64,000 bases of DNA from JBGTLU01 sp041743935 (GTDB taxonomy: Bacteria > Bacteroidota > Bacteroidia > Sphingobacteriales > Sphingobacteriaceae): the NCBI GenBank assembly GCA_041743935.1, contig JBGTLU010000053.1:1-64000 (forward strand), in the 5' to 3' direction. The notes below the pieces were generated by a model that did not search any database, was not told the origin of the DNA, and saw nothing but the letters and a program-made list of their open reading frames with translations. Shown here in pieces: positions 45,426-55,705 of this stretch. Positions within the stretch are counted from its first letter, which is position 1. Every line of letters begins with the position of its first letter. The translations under genes and the position numbers were made by a program.

Positions 45426-46777
45426 CTAAGTAAATGGTTTTTAATCGGTTCCACTAATTGGTCTATATCACCTGCTCCCACTGTAACTATTAGTTCTGTA
45501 TCAGCCAAATGGTCCAGTATATCCATTTTGCTTACTAATTTTTTGTTCGTAATACTTACTTTATCTAATATCATTTGAGAAGTAACGCCTTCTATTGGCA
45601 GTTCTCTAGCCGGATAAATATCTAGCATGATTAATTCATCTACCATGGATAAACTATCAGCAAATCCATCGGCAAAATCTCTGGTTCTACTAAATAAATG
45701 AGGCTGAAAAATGGCTTTTATTTTTTTGCTAGGATATAATTCTCTAACCGAGTTAAAACAGGCAGCTAATTCTTCGGGATGGTGTGCATAGTCATCAATA
45801 AATACTACTTCTTTTTTACGTATAATGTATTCGAATCTGCGTTTAATTCCTTTAAAATCAATTAATGCTTTTCTAATTTTATCATCATCAATCCCTAAAA
45901 TTAATGCAACCGTAATAGCAGCCAAGGCATTTTCTACATTGTGTCTGCCTGCTAATCCAAGGGTTAATGCTTTTAATTCTCTACCCAAACCTTGGTAATT
46001 AAACTTGTAATTGCCGTCTTCTATCCAAATTTTACTTGCACAAACCTGTGCTGTGCAATCTGATACACTATAAGAAATATCGTTTTGTACTAATGGTAGA
46101 TGTAATTTATGAATAAGCTTACCATTAGATTTAATTTGCGATACAAATAGGTTAAAAGAATCTTCTAGTTGATGTTTATCGCCATAAATATCTAAATGAT
46201 CAGCATCTGTAGATGTTACGATAGCAATATTGGGGTGTAGAGTTAAAAACGATCGATCGTACTCATCGGCCTCTACTACTAACACATTATTTTTACCAAA
46301 TAAAACATTGGAGTTGTAATTTGTAGCTATTCCTCCTAAAAAAGCAGAGCAATCATACCCGCTATGTTTTAATACATGCGCAATGATGGAAGAAGTAGTT
46401 GTTTTACCATGTGTTCCAGCCACTGCAATGGTGTACATTTCTTTACTGATTATGCCAAGAACTTCAGATCTTTTGTAAAGTGTATACCCCAATTCATTGA
46501 AATGATTTTTTATGGCACTATCTTTAGGTATAGCCGGGGTGTAAATGATTAGTTGGTTTGGATTTGCAACTCCGGTAAAACTGTCGGGGATGCTGTTTAC
46601 TTCGTCAGTGTAGCTTATGCGTATACCTTCGCTTTCTAATTGTTTACAAAGGGGTGTTTGCGTACGATCATAGCCTGCTACTGCACAACCTCTATGTTTG
46701 AAATAACGTGCAAGTGCACTCATCCCGATACCGCCGATACCGATTAAGTAAACTTGTTGTATGTTATTCATTTTCAT
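45422..46777 (-). CDS. murC: UDP-N-acetylmuramate--L-alanine ligase
   Basis: Adds L-alanine to UDP-MurNAc. 451 residues. UDP-binding GIGGIGMSALARYFKHRG at the start, ATP-binding VAGTHGKTTTSSIIAHVL at about 118-135, ALAAITVALILGI region and DDYAHHPEELAA at about 340-352. Start codon: two ATGs at the N-terminus (MKM); the first is used. Between murG and ftsQ. Confidence 0.97.
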   Translation of the reverse strand: MKMNNIQQVYLIGIGGIGMSALARYFKHRGCAVAGYDRTQTPLCKQLESEGIRISYTDEVNSIPDSFTGVANPNQLIIYTPAIPKDSAIKNHFNELGYTLYKRSEVLGIISKEMYTIAVAGTHGKTTTSSIIAHVLKHSGYDCSAFLGGIATNYNSNVLFGKNNVLVVEADEYDRSFLTLHPNIAIVTSTDADHLDIYGDKHQLEDSFNLFVSQIKSNGKLIHKLHLPLVQNDISYSVSDCTAQVCASKIWIEDGNYKFNYQGLGRELKALTLGLAGRHNVENALAAITVALILGIDDDKIRKALIDFKGIKRRFEYIIRKKEVVFIDDYAHHPEELAACFNSVRELYPSKKIKAIFQPHLFSRTRDFADGFADSLSMVDELIMLDIYPARELPIEGVTSQMILDKVSITNKKLVSKMDILDHLADTELIVTVGAGDIDQLVEPIKNHLLR

Positions 46778-46778
46778 G

Positions 46779-47888
46779 TTAGTTTTTTAGTTCTGCTAAG
46801 CGTAAAACTTCGTTTGCAATTTTTTCAGCAGCATTTGGTAATGCAAGTTTTTTAATGTTTGAAGCTAATAATTTGCATTTTTCCTCGTTAAGTAATAGTC
46901 TTATTGCCGATGGAATTAATTCGGTAAGGGCTATTTCATCTCTAATTATAATCGCGGCGTTTTTATTTACTAAAGCCATCGCATTTTTAGTTTGGTGGTC
47001 GGCTGCAACATTTGGCGATGGAACCAAAATAATGGGCTTGCCTATAAAACACAACTCAGAAATGGTTCCGGCACCTGCTCTAGAAATGATTAAATCTGCT
47101 GCAGCATATGCCATTTCTACATTATCAAAAAACTCGGTAATTACCACATTTGGGTATTTTGATTTTTCCACTTTGCCAGACATACTTTCGTGGTAATATT
47201 TACCTGTTTGCCATATTACTTGCAGATTGTTTTCTGCTAAAACGTCTAAATGTTTTAACACACTTTCGTTTAATGTTTTAGAACCGCCACTACCTCCAAC
47301 AACCAAAATGGTTTTTTTATCTTCTGTAAAACCAAAGTAAGCGCAAGCAGCTGAATGATTATTTTCAAATTCAACTATATTGTGGCGTACAGGATTGCCG
47401 GTTAATTGAATCTTATCGGAATCGAAAAATTTTTCCATTCCATCAAAAGCTACACACACCTTTTTTGCTTTTTTGCCTAATAGTTTATTGGTTATACCGG
47501 GATAGGAGTTTTGTTCTTGAATTAGAGTAGGAATGTTTTTATTTCCTGCTGCTTGTAATATTGGACCAGATGCATAACCTCCTGTTCCTACAACCACATC
47601 TGGGTTGAACTCCTTGATAATGGATAGTGATTTTTGGTAAGATTTTATCAACTTAAAAGGGAACAACAAATTTTGCAGAGTGAAATTCCGTTGAAATCCT
47701 CTTATGTCTAACCCAATGATGGTATACCCTAAAGTGGGTACTTTATCCATTTCAATTTTTCCTTTTGCCCCAACAAATAATAACTGTATTTCTGGCTCTA
47801 TTAATTTTAATGCCTCGGCAATGGCTATGGCAGGGAATAAATGCCCTCCAGTACCTCCACCACTGATAATTACTCTTTTTGCAGGCAT
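46779..47888 (-). CDS. murG: UDP-GlcNAc:lipid I GlcNAc transferase MurG
   Basis: Makes lipid II at the inner face of the membrane. 369 residues, GT-B fold. RVIISGGGTGGHLFPAIAIAEAL at the N-terminus, VVGGSGGSKTLNESV at about 175-190, and ISRAGAGTISELCFIGKPIILVP with the UDP-GlcNAc site. The frame is open upstream through 17 more codons into ftsW, but the ATG at 47888 (MPAKRVIISGGG) fits the family and leaves a 4-bp gap after ftsW. Confidence 0.96.
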   Translation of the reverse strand: MPAKRVIISGGGTGGHLFPAIAIAEALKLIEPEIQLLFVGAKGKIEMDKVPTLGYTIIGLDIRGFQRNFTLQNLLFPFKLIKSYQKSLSIIKEFNPDVVVGTGGYASGPILQAAGNKNIPTLIQEQNSYPGITNKLLGKKAKKVCVAFDGMEKFFDSDKIQLTGNPVRHNIVEFENNHSAACAYFGFTEDKKTILVVGGSGGSKTLNESVLKHLDVLAENNLQVIWQTGKYYHESMSGKVEKSKYPNVVITEFFDNVEMAYAAADLIISRAGAGTISELCFIGKPIILVPSPNVAADHQTKNAMALVNKNAAIIIRDEIALTELIPSAIRLLLNEEKCKLLASNIKKLALPNAAEKIANEVLRLAELKN

Positions 47889-47892
47889 GATT

Positions 47893-49032
47893 TTAAGCGA
47901 TTTCACCACGTGCTCCTTTCTCCGTTTCTTCAATATCACGACTTACACTTAAAATAATACCGAATGCTACACTTGTAAACAGGATGGAAGTACCGCCCAT
48001 ACTTACTAGAGGTAATGCTGCACCGGTAACCGGTAATAAATTAACGGCAACACCCATATTGGCAAAGGCTTGTATTACCAAACTGAAACTGAGTGCCGTT
48101 GCTAATAGTGCACCAAAAGCTTTGGGGGCTTTGGTAATTATTTTTACAGATCGATATAAGAAAATAAGATATAAAACCACTATAAGGATTGCTCCTATTA
48201 ATCCGTATTCTTCTATGATGATAGCATATATAAAATCTGCATATGGTGATGGCAAAAAATTTCTTTGCGTACTATTACCAGGGCCTTTACCTGTTAAACC
48301 ACCAGTTGCGATGGCAATTTTTGCTTGGTCGGATTGGTAACTTTTATCAGAATCTACTTGCTCAGCATTTATATATGCATTAATCCTTGATTTATACGTT
48401 TCTTTTCTTGGTCCAAAAAAGGCAAAGGCTGCCATTAAGACGATACCAACTAATGCTACCAATGAGATTTGTTTAATACTAATTCTGCCGACAAACATTA
48501 ATATTAAACAAGTCATAAAAACCATTAAAGCTGTAGACATGTTTGCTGGTGCGATGAGTGCAAACACCAAGATTACTGCCCAAAACACTCCTGAAAATCC
48601 TTTCCAAAAATCTTTGATATTTTCTTGTCGATTAGATAATTCTCTTGCCAAAAACATAAATAATGCAAGTTTTGCAAAATCGGAAGGCTGAAATGTTTGA
48701 TTAATGATAGGCAAGGTAATCCAACGTTTTGCATCATTAATCTCGCTACCAAAAAACAAAGTATATGCAAGTATGGGCAAAGAAATAATCAATAAAATAC
48801 GTGATATTCCTTTATAATATCTGTAATCAATTAAATGAGCTAGGTACATTAAAACCAATCCGGCAATTATCATCACCCCGTGTTTTAATAAATAGTAGGT
48901 TGTGTCTGCACCTTTTTGGTAAGCAAGTGTGCCGGTTGAGCTATAAACAGCCAAAACAGACAGCATAGAAAGCAGAATTACAACTAACCATATCCATCTA
49001 TCTCCTCTTGCATTATTTAAAAACCAACTCAT
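47893..49032 (-). CDS. ftsW: Lipid II polymerase FtsW (SEDS family)
   Basis: 379-residue polytopic SEDS glycosyltransferase that polymerises septal peptidoglycan with FtsI. About ten transmembrane segments. GARGDRWIWLVV at the start, DAKRWITLPIINQTFQPSDFAKLALFMF in the conserved middle region with the catalytic Asp equivalent following, ATGGLTGKGPGNSTQRNFLPSPYADFIYAIIIEEYG and VAVNLLPVTGAALPLVSMGGTS near the end are SEDS signatures. Lies between murD and murG as usual. Confidence 0.95.
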   Translation of the reverse strand: MSWFLNNARGDRWIWLVVILLSMLSVLAVYSSTGTLAYQKGADTTYYLLKHGVMIIAGLVLMYLAHLIDYRYYKGISRILLIISLPILAYTLFFGSEINDAKRWITLPIINQTFQPSDFAKLALFMFLARELSNRQENIKDFWKGFSGVFWAVILVFALIAPANMSTALMVFMTCLILMFVGRISIKQISLVALVGIVLMAAFAFFGPRKETYKSRINAYINAEQVDSDKSYQSDQAKIAIATGGLTGKGPGNSTQRNFLPSPYADFIYAIIIEEYGLIGAILIVVLYLIFLYRSVKIITKAPKAFGALLATALSFSLVIQAFANMGVAVNLLPVTGAALPLVSMGGTSILFTSVAFGIILSVSRDIEETEKGARGEIA

Positions 49033-49082
49033 GACTACTCTTTGTTTATTTATTCTAATATTGGACTGTTATCACTATATCA

Positions 49083-50429
49083 CTATAATTCTTTTACTGC
49101 ATTTTTAAACTGTGTGCCTCTATCTTCATAATTTTTAAATAAATCGAAACTGGCACAAGCAGGTGATAATAAAACAGTATCTCCTTTACTTGCTAAATGG
49201 TAAGCAACCATTGCAGCTTCGGTTGCTGTAGCGGTATTTACAATAATTTCTACCATGTCTTCAAAGGCTTCGTGGATTTTTCTGTTGTCTTTTCCTAAAC
49301 ATACAATGGCTTTAACTTTATCTTTTACCAATGGATAAAGCATGGTATAATCGTTGCCTTTATCTACTCCGCCTACAATCCAAACCACTTTGGTATGCAT
49401 GCTTTCTAAAGCGTACCAAACCGAATTAACATTGGTTGCTTTAGAGTCGTTTATAAAACTAATGCCTTGAATTTTTGCTACATGTTCTAGGCGGTGTTCA
49501 ACGTTTTTAAAATCTCCTAAACTTTCTCGTAAACTCTCACTGCGCACTTGAAGCAATTTGGCAACAATGCCAGATGCCATGGAATTATACAGATTATGTT
49601 TGCCTTGCAAAGCGAGTTCGTTGATTGACATATTAAAATTAGAATTAGGAGTATTTATGGTTAGTTGATCTTGTAAAATATAGGCGCCTTGTTTTTCAAA
49701 AGCTTCGGTTAAACTGAAGGGGTATAATTGGGCTTGGATTTCGATATTTTTTAATGCATTTTTTATCTCTTCGTCATCAAAACAATAAATGAAAACATCG
49801 GATTTAGTTTGATTTTGAGTTATGCGAAATTTAGAATTCACATAATTTTGCATCTTATAATCATAACTATCTAGATGATCTGGGGTGATGTTTAATAATA
49901 CAGCAACATCTGCCTTAAACTCATACATTCCGTCTAGCTGAAAACTGCTAAGTTCTAGCACGTAATAATCAAAATCGTTTTGGGCTACTTGTTTGGCAAA
50001 ACTTTTACCAATATTACCTGCCAAACCAACGTTTAGACCTGCATTTTTTAGAATATGATAGGTTAATAGAGTGGTAGTGGTTTTTCCATTACTACCTGTA
50101 ATACATACTGTTTTTGCTTTGGTGTATCTGCCTGCAAATTCAATTTCGGAAATTACAGGAGTTCCTTGTTGGGTTAATTTTACAATTAATGATGCTTTAT
50201 CTGGTATTCCGGGGCTTTTAATAACTTCTTGCGCAGCTAAAATTTTATGCTCTGTGTGTTCGCCCGATTCAAACTCAATGCCATATGACTTGAGTTCTTG
50301 TGCATACACCTCTTTTATCTCACCTATATCGGATACAAATACATCGAATCCTTGTTTTTTAGCTAAAATGGCGCTACCTACACCACTTTCGCCTGCTCCA
50401 ATAATTGCTATTAATCCTTTCTTTTGCAT
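49083..50429 (-). CDS. murD: UDP-N-acetylmuramoylalanine--D-glutamate ligase
   Basis: Adds D-glutamate to the wall precursor. 448 residues. KGLIAIIGAGESGVGSAILAKK at the start, ATP loop VCITGSNGKTTTTLLTYHIL at about 100-120, FINDSKATNVNSVWYALES at about 305-322. The frame is open for 19 codons further upstream into mraY, but the ATG at 50427-50429 gives the standard N-terminus and overlaps the mraY stop by 1 bp. 50 bp separate it from ftsW. Confidence 0.96.
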   Translation of the reverse strand: MQKKGLIAIIGAGESGVGSAILAKKQGFDVFVSDIGEIKEVYAQELKSYGIEFESGEHTEHKILAAQEVIKSPGIPDKASLIVKLTQQGTPVISEIEFAGRYTKAKTVCITGSNGKTTTTLLTYHILKNAGLNVGLAGNIGKSFAKQVAQNDFDYYVLELSSFQLDGMYEFKADVAVLLNITPDHLDSYDYKMQNYVNSKFRITQNQTKSDVFIYCFDDEEIKNALKNIEIQAQLYPFSLTEAFEKQGAYILQDQLTINTPNSNFNMSINELALQGKHNLYNSMASGIVAKLLQVRSESLRESLGDFKNVEHRLEHVAKIQGISFINDSKATNVNSVWYALESMHTKVVWIVGGVDKGNDYTMLYPLVKDKVKAIVCLGKDNRKIHEAFEDMVEIIVNTATATEAAMVAYHLASKGDTVLLSPACASFDLFKNYEDRGTQFKNAVKEL

Positions 50430-51682
50430 TATCTTATTTTTAAGGTGACTATGGTGATAACCGCCAGAATAATTCCTACAATCCAAAAACGAGTTACGAT
50501 TTTAGATTCATGGTATCCTGATTTTTGATAATGATGGTGTAGCGGAGCCATTTTAAATATTCTTCGGCCCTCGCCATATCTTTTCTTGGTATATTTAAAA
50601 TAACCTACCTGAAGCATTACTGATAAATTTTCGATTAAAAACACTCCGCATAAAACCGGTATTAATAATTCTTTGCGAATAAGTATTGCAAATGCAGCTA
50701 TAATTCCACCAATTGCTAAGCTTCCGGTGTCGCCCATGAATACTTGTGCCGGATAAGAATTATACCATAAAAACCCTATGCAGGCACCAAAAAACGCACC
50801 AGCAAAAACCACTAACTCACCAGAGTTTGGTATGTAGGCAATGCCGAGGTAATCGGAGAAAAACACGTTACCCGAAACATATGCCAAAATTGCTAGAGTT
50901 ACCGCTATAATTGCCGAAGTACCGGTTGCTAATCCATCAATACCGTCGGTTATGTTTGCTCCGTTTGATACTGCCGTAATAATGATGATGATGATTGGAA
51001 TAAAAATCCAGAAGGCATATTTTGCATAATCACCTCCTAAGAATTTCAATAATTTTGCATAATCAAATTCATTGTTTTTGTAAAAAGGCACGTTTGTTTT
51101 TGTAGATTTCACATCGTTTGTTTTTACTTTTTCGGCAGCAATTATACTTTGTTCATAAGTATCTGTAGTCTCAATTTTTACGTTAGCTGTTGTAGGTATT
51201 TTTTCACGGATAACAATATCAGGATGAAAATACATGGTGGCTCCTACTATAAGTCCCAAACCAACTTGACCCATTATTTTAAATTGTCCTCTTAATCCTT
51301 CTTTATCTTTTTTAAATACTTTTATGTAATCATCAATGAATCCTATTACACCCATCCAAACGGTGGTGATAATCATCAGTATGATATAGATGTTATTTAA
51401 CTTGGTAAGTAATAATACTGGTATTAAAATGGCCGCAAGTATAATTAAACCGCCCATGGTAGGTGTGCCTTGTTTTTTTAGCTGCCCATCTAAACCTAAA
51501 TCTCTAATGGTTTCTCCTACCTGCTTTTTGCGAAGCATTTCAATTAATTTTCCGCCATAAACAGTAGTTATAACTAAGGAGATAATTACAGCCAAACTGG
51601 TACGAAAAGATATGTACTGAAATAACCCCATTCCGGGTATATCATATAAATTATCTAACCAAGTAAAAAGATAATATAACAT
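50429..51682 (-). CDS. mraY: Phospho-MurNAc-pentapeptide transferase MraY
   Basis: Integral membrane enzyme making lipid I. 417 residues, about 55 more than E. coli MraY. KKQGTPTMGGLIILAAILIPVLL and the catalytic IGFIDDYIKVFKKDKEGLRGQFK (Asp pair) are in the first half; ITDGIDGLATGTSAI and VFMGDTGSLAIGG follow, and PLHHHYQKSG near the end. The extra length sits at about residues 155-212, a hydrophilic stretch (HPDIVIREKIPTTANVK onward) between membrane segments. Confidence 0.96.
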   Translation of the reverse strand: MLYYLFTWLDNLYDIPGMGLFQYISFRTSLAVIISLVITTVYGGKLIEMLRKKQVGETIRDLGLDGQLKKQGTPTMGGLIILAAILIPVLLLTKLNNIYIILMIITTVWMGVIGFIDDYIKVFKKDKEGLRGQFKIMGQVGLGLIVGATMYFHPDIVIREKIPTTANVKIETTDTYEQSIIAAEKVKTNDVKSTKTNVPFYKNNEFDYAKLLKFLGGDYAKYAFWIFIPIIIIIITAVSNGANITDGIDGLATGTSAIIAVTLAILAYVSGNVFFSDYLGIAYIPNSGELVVFAGAFFGACIGFLWYNSYPAQVFMGDTGSLAIGGIIAAFAILIRKELLIPVLCGVFLIENLSVMLQVGYFKYTKKRYGEGRRIFKMAPLHHHYQKSGYHESKIVTRFWIVGIILAVITIVTLKIR

Positions 51683-51769
51683 GTTATTTAGTTTGAAGAT
51701 TTAGTTAATCGAAATATAGATTGTTTAGGTATTTTCATGTTTATAAAAAAAATCATATTTCTTACTTTC

Positions 51770-53236
51770 TTATGATTCAGACAATTGATTAAAACATTCT
51801 TTTAAAATCTGTTTATCATCAAATGCGTATTTCACTCCTTTAATTTCTTGGTATTTTTCATGTCCTTTTCCTGCCAGAAGAATGATATCACCGGGTTGTG
51901 CTAAATGACAAGCGGTACGAATTGCTTCTCTTCTATCTACAATGGAAATGGTTTTCTTACGATTAGTTGGGCTTACCCCTTTTTCCATGGCTTGTATAAT
52001 AAGTTCGGGTTCTTCCGAACGTGGATTATCGGATGTAAGAATTACTTTATCACTCCAATCGCATGCTACTTTTGCCATTATCGGTCTTTTTTCAGTATCT
52101 CTGTCGCCACCACAACCAATAACGGTTATAATTTTTTCTGTATTTTTTCGAATATCACTTATGGTAGATAACACATTCTGGATAGCATCCGGAGTGTGTG
52201 CATAATCTACAATGCCTATGATATTGGTTGGGAATAAAGTATAATCAAATCGTCCTTCGGCTCCTGTTAATCTGCTTAAAATGGTTAGTACTTTTATTTT
52301 GTCTTGATCTAACAGGAGTGCACAAGCATAAACCGCCAATAAATTATATGCATTAAAACTGCCAACTAGCTTAAACCAAGTGTCTTCTCCATCGATATTT
52401 AAAAGCATACCAGAAAATTGATTCTCAAGTAATTTTGCTTTATAATCTGCCATGCTGCGCAGACTGTAGGTTTTATGATGTGCTTTGGTATTTTGTAGCA
52501 TTACCATGCCACGCTTATCATCTACATTAGTTAAGGCAAAAGCGTTGGTTGGCAATCCATCAAAAAAAGCTTTTTTAGCTTTTATGTATTCGTCAAATGT
52601 TTTGTGATAATCTAAATGATCATGAGATAAATTGGTAAACACGCCACCAGAAAAATGTAAGCCTGCAATCCGTTTTTGTACGATGGCGTGCGAACTAACT
52701 TCCATAAAGGCGTAATCGCAACCCTTTGCAATCATTTCTGCCAATAGTTTATTTAAAGAAATTGCATCGGGAGTGGTATGGGTAGCCTCTATAATTTCGT
52801 TCCCGATTTGGTTTTTTACTGTGGATAGAAGACCACAGAAATACCCTAGTTCAGTAAACAAATTAAATAGAAGTGTTGCGCATGTAGTCTTACCATTGGT
52901 TCCCGTAATTCCGATTAATTTTATCCTTTTAGATGGATTATGATAAAAATTGCTTGCAATAATGCCCAAAGCAGCACTTGCGTCATCTACACGTAAATAG
53001 GTTATATCTTTCTGGATGTTTTGCGGAAGGGTTTCGCATAAAATAGCTGTTGCTCCGTTTCGGATGGCAGTGTCAATAAAATTGTGCCCATCAGCCTTAA
53101 CTCCTTTGTTAGCAATAAACAAAGTACCAGGAGTAACCGTTCTTGAGTCGAAACTAAGTTGAGAAATCTCCATTGTGGTATTGCCTCTTACTTCGAGTAA
53201 AGAAACCGTATACAATATGTCTTTTAACAAAGGCAT
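51770..53236 (-). CDS. murE: UDP-MurNAc-tripeptide synthetase MurE (DAP type)
   Basis: Adds meso-diaminopimelate to UDP-MurNAc-Ala-Glu. 488 residues. DSRTVTPGTLFIANKG in the UDP domain, ATP loop IGITGTNGKTTCATLLFNLF, CDYAFMEVSSHAI with the carbamylated-Lys region, and TSDNPRSEEP, the DNPR motif that marks DAP- over lysine-adding enzymes. It overlaps the ftsI stop by 1 bp. An 87-bp AT-rich gap precedes mraY. Confidence 0.96.
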   Translation of the reverse strand: MPLLKDILYTVSLLEVRGNTTMEISQLSFDSRTVTPGTLFIANKGVKADGHNFIDTAIRNGATAILCETLPQNIQKDITYLRVDDASAALGIIASNFYHNPSKRIKLIGITGTNGKTTCATLLFNLFTELGYFCGLLSTVKNQIGNEIIEATHTTPDAISLNKLLAEMIAKGCDYAFMEVSSHAIVQKRIAGLHFSGGVFTNLSHDHLDYHKTFDEYIKAKKAFFDGLPTNAFALTNVDDKRGMVMLQNTKAHHKTYSLRSMADYKAKLLENQFSGMLLNIDGEDTWFKLVGSFNAYNLLAVYACALLLDQDKIKVLTILSRLTGAEGRFDYTLFPTNIIGIVDYAHTPDAIQNVLSTISDIRKNTEKIITVIGCGGDRDTEKRPIMAKVACDWSDKVILTSDNPRSEEPELIIQAMEKGVSPTNRKKTISIVDRREAIRTACHLAQPGDIILLAGKGHEKYQEIKGVKYAFDDKQILKECFNQLSES

Positions 53237-55335
53237 TATTTCAATTCTATTAATATTTGTTGACCAATACTAAATGCTCCTCCGGGTAAAACGGATTGTC
53301 TTACAACTCTTCCACTACCTTTCACAATGGGCTTTAATCCTAAATTTTCTAACACATACAACACATCTTGTAAACTCATACCAGTTACATCTGGCATTAA
53401 ATCTTCGGTTTGCGGTATATCTCCCAAAGCCACTACATTATTTATAAAAATGGGCATCACCCAATCTCCGCTTGTAGTACTTTGCACAGTTCGCATACCC
53501 AATCCGGCATATACTTTTTCTAAATCTGGCTTATAGCCAACTTTTATTACGGGTGCTACAGAATCTAAGCGATTGTTATTCACGTGTATTCCTTTATGTA
53601 TATCCACTCTAGAAGCAAACACTTTATCTGCAATGTCTCTAAATACTGGGGCTGCTACTGCACCACCATAGTAAGCAGATTTAGTTGGGTTAGAAATGAT
53701 TACAATCATCGAATATTTTGGTTCCTCGGCTGGAAAATAACCGCAAAATGAGGCTAAGTAGCGCACTTTTCCGGTTTTATACCCTCTTGAACCATCGGCA
53801 ATTTGAGCTGTGCCGGTTTTGCCTGCAATGGTATAATATGGATTTTGTAGACGTTTTCCTGTTCCTTCTGTTACCACTGCTTCCAGCATTCCTCTTGCCT
53901 TAGCAATGGTTGAAGGTTTTGCCATTTGTTCTAACAATACTCTAGGCTCAAATTTCTTTATACTTTCACCTAAGAACCGTATTTCTTTTACAAACATTGG
54001 AGCAACTAAACGACCGTTGTTTGCTACTCCGTTATAATAAGTTAGGGTTTGTAGAGGGGTAATTAATTGTTCGTACCCGATGGATAACCAAGGTAAAGTT
54101 GTAGAATACCAATCTTTATTTTTAGGGTGTTTTAAAAGAGGTCTGGCTTCGCCAGGTATATCTAAGCCCATTTTTTTACCAAATCCCATGCGTTCTAAAC
54201 CTGCTACAAAAGCAGCTTGATTATCGGCGTAGGCATCATAAACTGCTTTAGATGTCCCAACGTTTGAAGATTGCATGAAAATAGTTCTTACGCTGTGTCT
54301 ACCTGGCATTGCATGAGCATCGCGCATGGTTCTATTCCGATATTGGGCTGCCATGCCTACGTCATAAACTGTGCTAGTATCAAATTTTCCATCATCTAAA
54401 CCCACCATAAGGGAAGCTAACTTAAAGGTAGATCCGGGCTCTTGAGCAGAACCAACTGCGTAGTTGTACGTTTCTTTATACCCTTGTCCAGGTACTTTGG
54501 TAAGGTTTACGATGGCTCTAATTTCACCGGTTGCAACTTCCATTAAAATCACCACGCCATAATCTGCTTCCTGTAGTTCTAATTGTTTCTTTAAAGAGTT
54601 GTGTGCAACATCTTGGATGTTTATGTTGATGGTAGAAATTATATCACTTCCGTCAGTAGCAATAATTTCTTCTTCTTCATTTATAGGCATCCATGCGCCA
54701 GAAATTCTGCGCATTAATCGTTTTCCATTGCTACCATTTATAAATTCGCCATAAGCTCCCTCTAGGCCTACAGGTTGTACATTTTCTGAATTATATCCAA
54801 TGGTACGCGCAGCTAAATCTTTGAATGGTAAAATTCTTTTGTTTTGCTGTACAGCAATTAATCCGCTTTTATTTCTACCTAAACTAAAAATTGGAAAAGT
54901 TTTTACCTGTTTATATTGTGTATGAGATACTTTTCTTTTGAGTAAAAAATACCTTTCTCCTTTAGTTCTGGCATTTTTAAGTAGCTGAGCATATTCTTTT
55001 GCAGATTTGTCTTTGAATAAAAGTGAAAGTTGATTGGATAATTCATTCACATTATTATTAAAAAGTTCATCTGTTAGCCCATCTGCTTTAAAATCAATCC
55101 TTAATTCATATTCTGGAAGTGATGCTGCCATCATATAGCCATCTTCAGAATATATATTCCCTCGAGCTGCATCTACAGTAAAAAATTTGGTTTGCAAACT
55201 ATCTGCCATGGCAGCCCATTTATCGCCTTGTATGTATTGTATTTGCCAAACTCTGAACAGAATTAATATTGCAAATGCAAACAAGAGCAGATACATTAAG
55301 TATACTTTAAGTAATATTTCGGTTCTAATTTTCAT
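53236..55335 (-). CDS. ftsI: Penicillin-binding protein 3 (FtsI) with C-terminal PASTA domain
   Basis: Septal transpeptidase, 699 residues. One N-terminal transmembrane segment (about 8-28), dimerisation/pedestal domain (about 50-230), then the transpeptidase domain with Ser302 of SxxK (GSTFKLA), SSN (QSSNVGTSK) and KTG (AGKTGTAQIADG). A PASTA domain follows at about 635-699 (LMPDVTGMSLQDVLYVLENLG), absent from E. coli FtsI but usual in Bacteroidota. The N-terminus overlaps ftsL by 11 bp. Confidence 0.96.
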   Translation of the reverse strand: MKIRTEILLKVYLMYLLLFAFAILILFRVWQIQYIQGDKWAAMADSLQTKFFTVDAARGNIYSEDGYMMAASLPEYELRIDFKADGLTDELFNNNVNELSNQLSLLFKDKSAKEYAQLLKNARTKGERYFLLKRKVSHTQYKQVKTFPIFSLGRNKSGLIAVQQNKRILPFKDLAARTIGYNSENVQPVGLEGAYGEFINGSNGKRLMRRISGAWMPINEEEEIIATDGSDIISTININIQDVAHNSLKKQLELQEADYGVVILMEVATGEIRAIVNLTKVPGQGYKETYNYAVGSAQEPGSTFKLASLMVGLDDGKFDTSTVYDVGMAAQYRNRTMRDAHAMPGRHSVRTIFMQSSNVGTSKAVYDAYADNQAAFVAGLERMGFGKKMGLDIPGEARPLLKHPKNKDWYSTTLPWLSIGYEQLITPLQTLTYYNGVANNGRLVAPMFVKEIRFLGESIKKFEPRVLLEQMAKPSTIAKARGMLEAVVTEGTGKRLQNPYYTIAGKTGTAQIADGSRGYKTGKVRYLASFCGYFPAEEPKYSMIVIISNPTKSAYYGGAVAAPVFRDIADKVFASRVDIHKGIHVNNNRLDSVAPVIKVGYKPDLEKVYAGLGMRTVQSTTSGDWVMPIFINNVVALGDIPQTEDLMPDVTGMSLQDVLYVLENLGLKPIVKGSGRVVRQSVLPGGAFSIGQQILIELK

Positions 55336-55705
55336 TTTCCGTTTTTATTACCAGTTTTTGAGGCGGCTCAATGGTTTCTTTTAAACCAATATTTTCGGCG
55401 CGTTTTGCCACTTCTGAGAGTTTATTTAAATACATTAACTCTGATTTTGCATTCAGATATTCTGTTTTTAAATCTTTTAACTGAGCATTTAATCGTTCAA
55501 TCTCACGTATATTTTTTTCAGCAATGTGCCTGTTGCCGATATAAAACAAGGCTAAAATGACTGCAAAAAATAATACCGGAATGATGGCAGCCACTTTTTC
55601 CCAACCCAGCACTTCGGTAGAGAATAGCAAGGAAAAGAACCCTCTTTTTGGAGATCTTTCGCTTTGGCTGCGTTGTTCGTTTTCCTCTTCTCTTAGTTTG
55701 TTCAT
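55325..55705 (-). CDS. ftsL: FtsL-like division protein
   Basis: 126 residues: a basic cytoplasmic N-terminus, one transmembrane segment (about 37-57, VAAIIPVLFFAVILALFYI) and a periplasmic coiled coil (about 60-110, IREIERLNAQLKDLKTEYLNAKSELMYLN). Sequence conservation in FtsL is poor; the call rests on this architecture and on the position between rsmH and ftsI, overlapping them by 4 and 11 bp. Confidence 0.88.
   Translation of the reverse strand: MNKLREEENEQRSQSERSPKRGFFSLLFSTEVLGWEKVAAIIPVLFFAVILALFYIGNRHIAEKNIREIERLNAQLKDLKTEYLNAKSELMYLNKLSEVAKRAENIGLKETIEPPQKLVIKTENEN

Noticed and set aside
50430..50486. Longer N-terminus for murD
   Set aside because: The extra 19 codons fall inside the mraY 3' end and have no counterpart in MurD.
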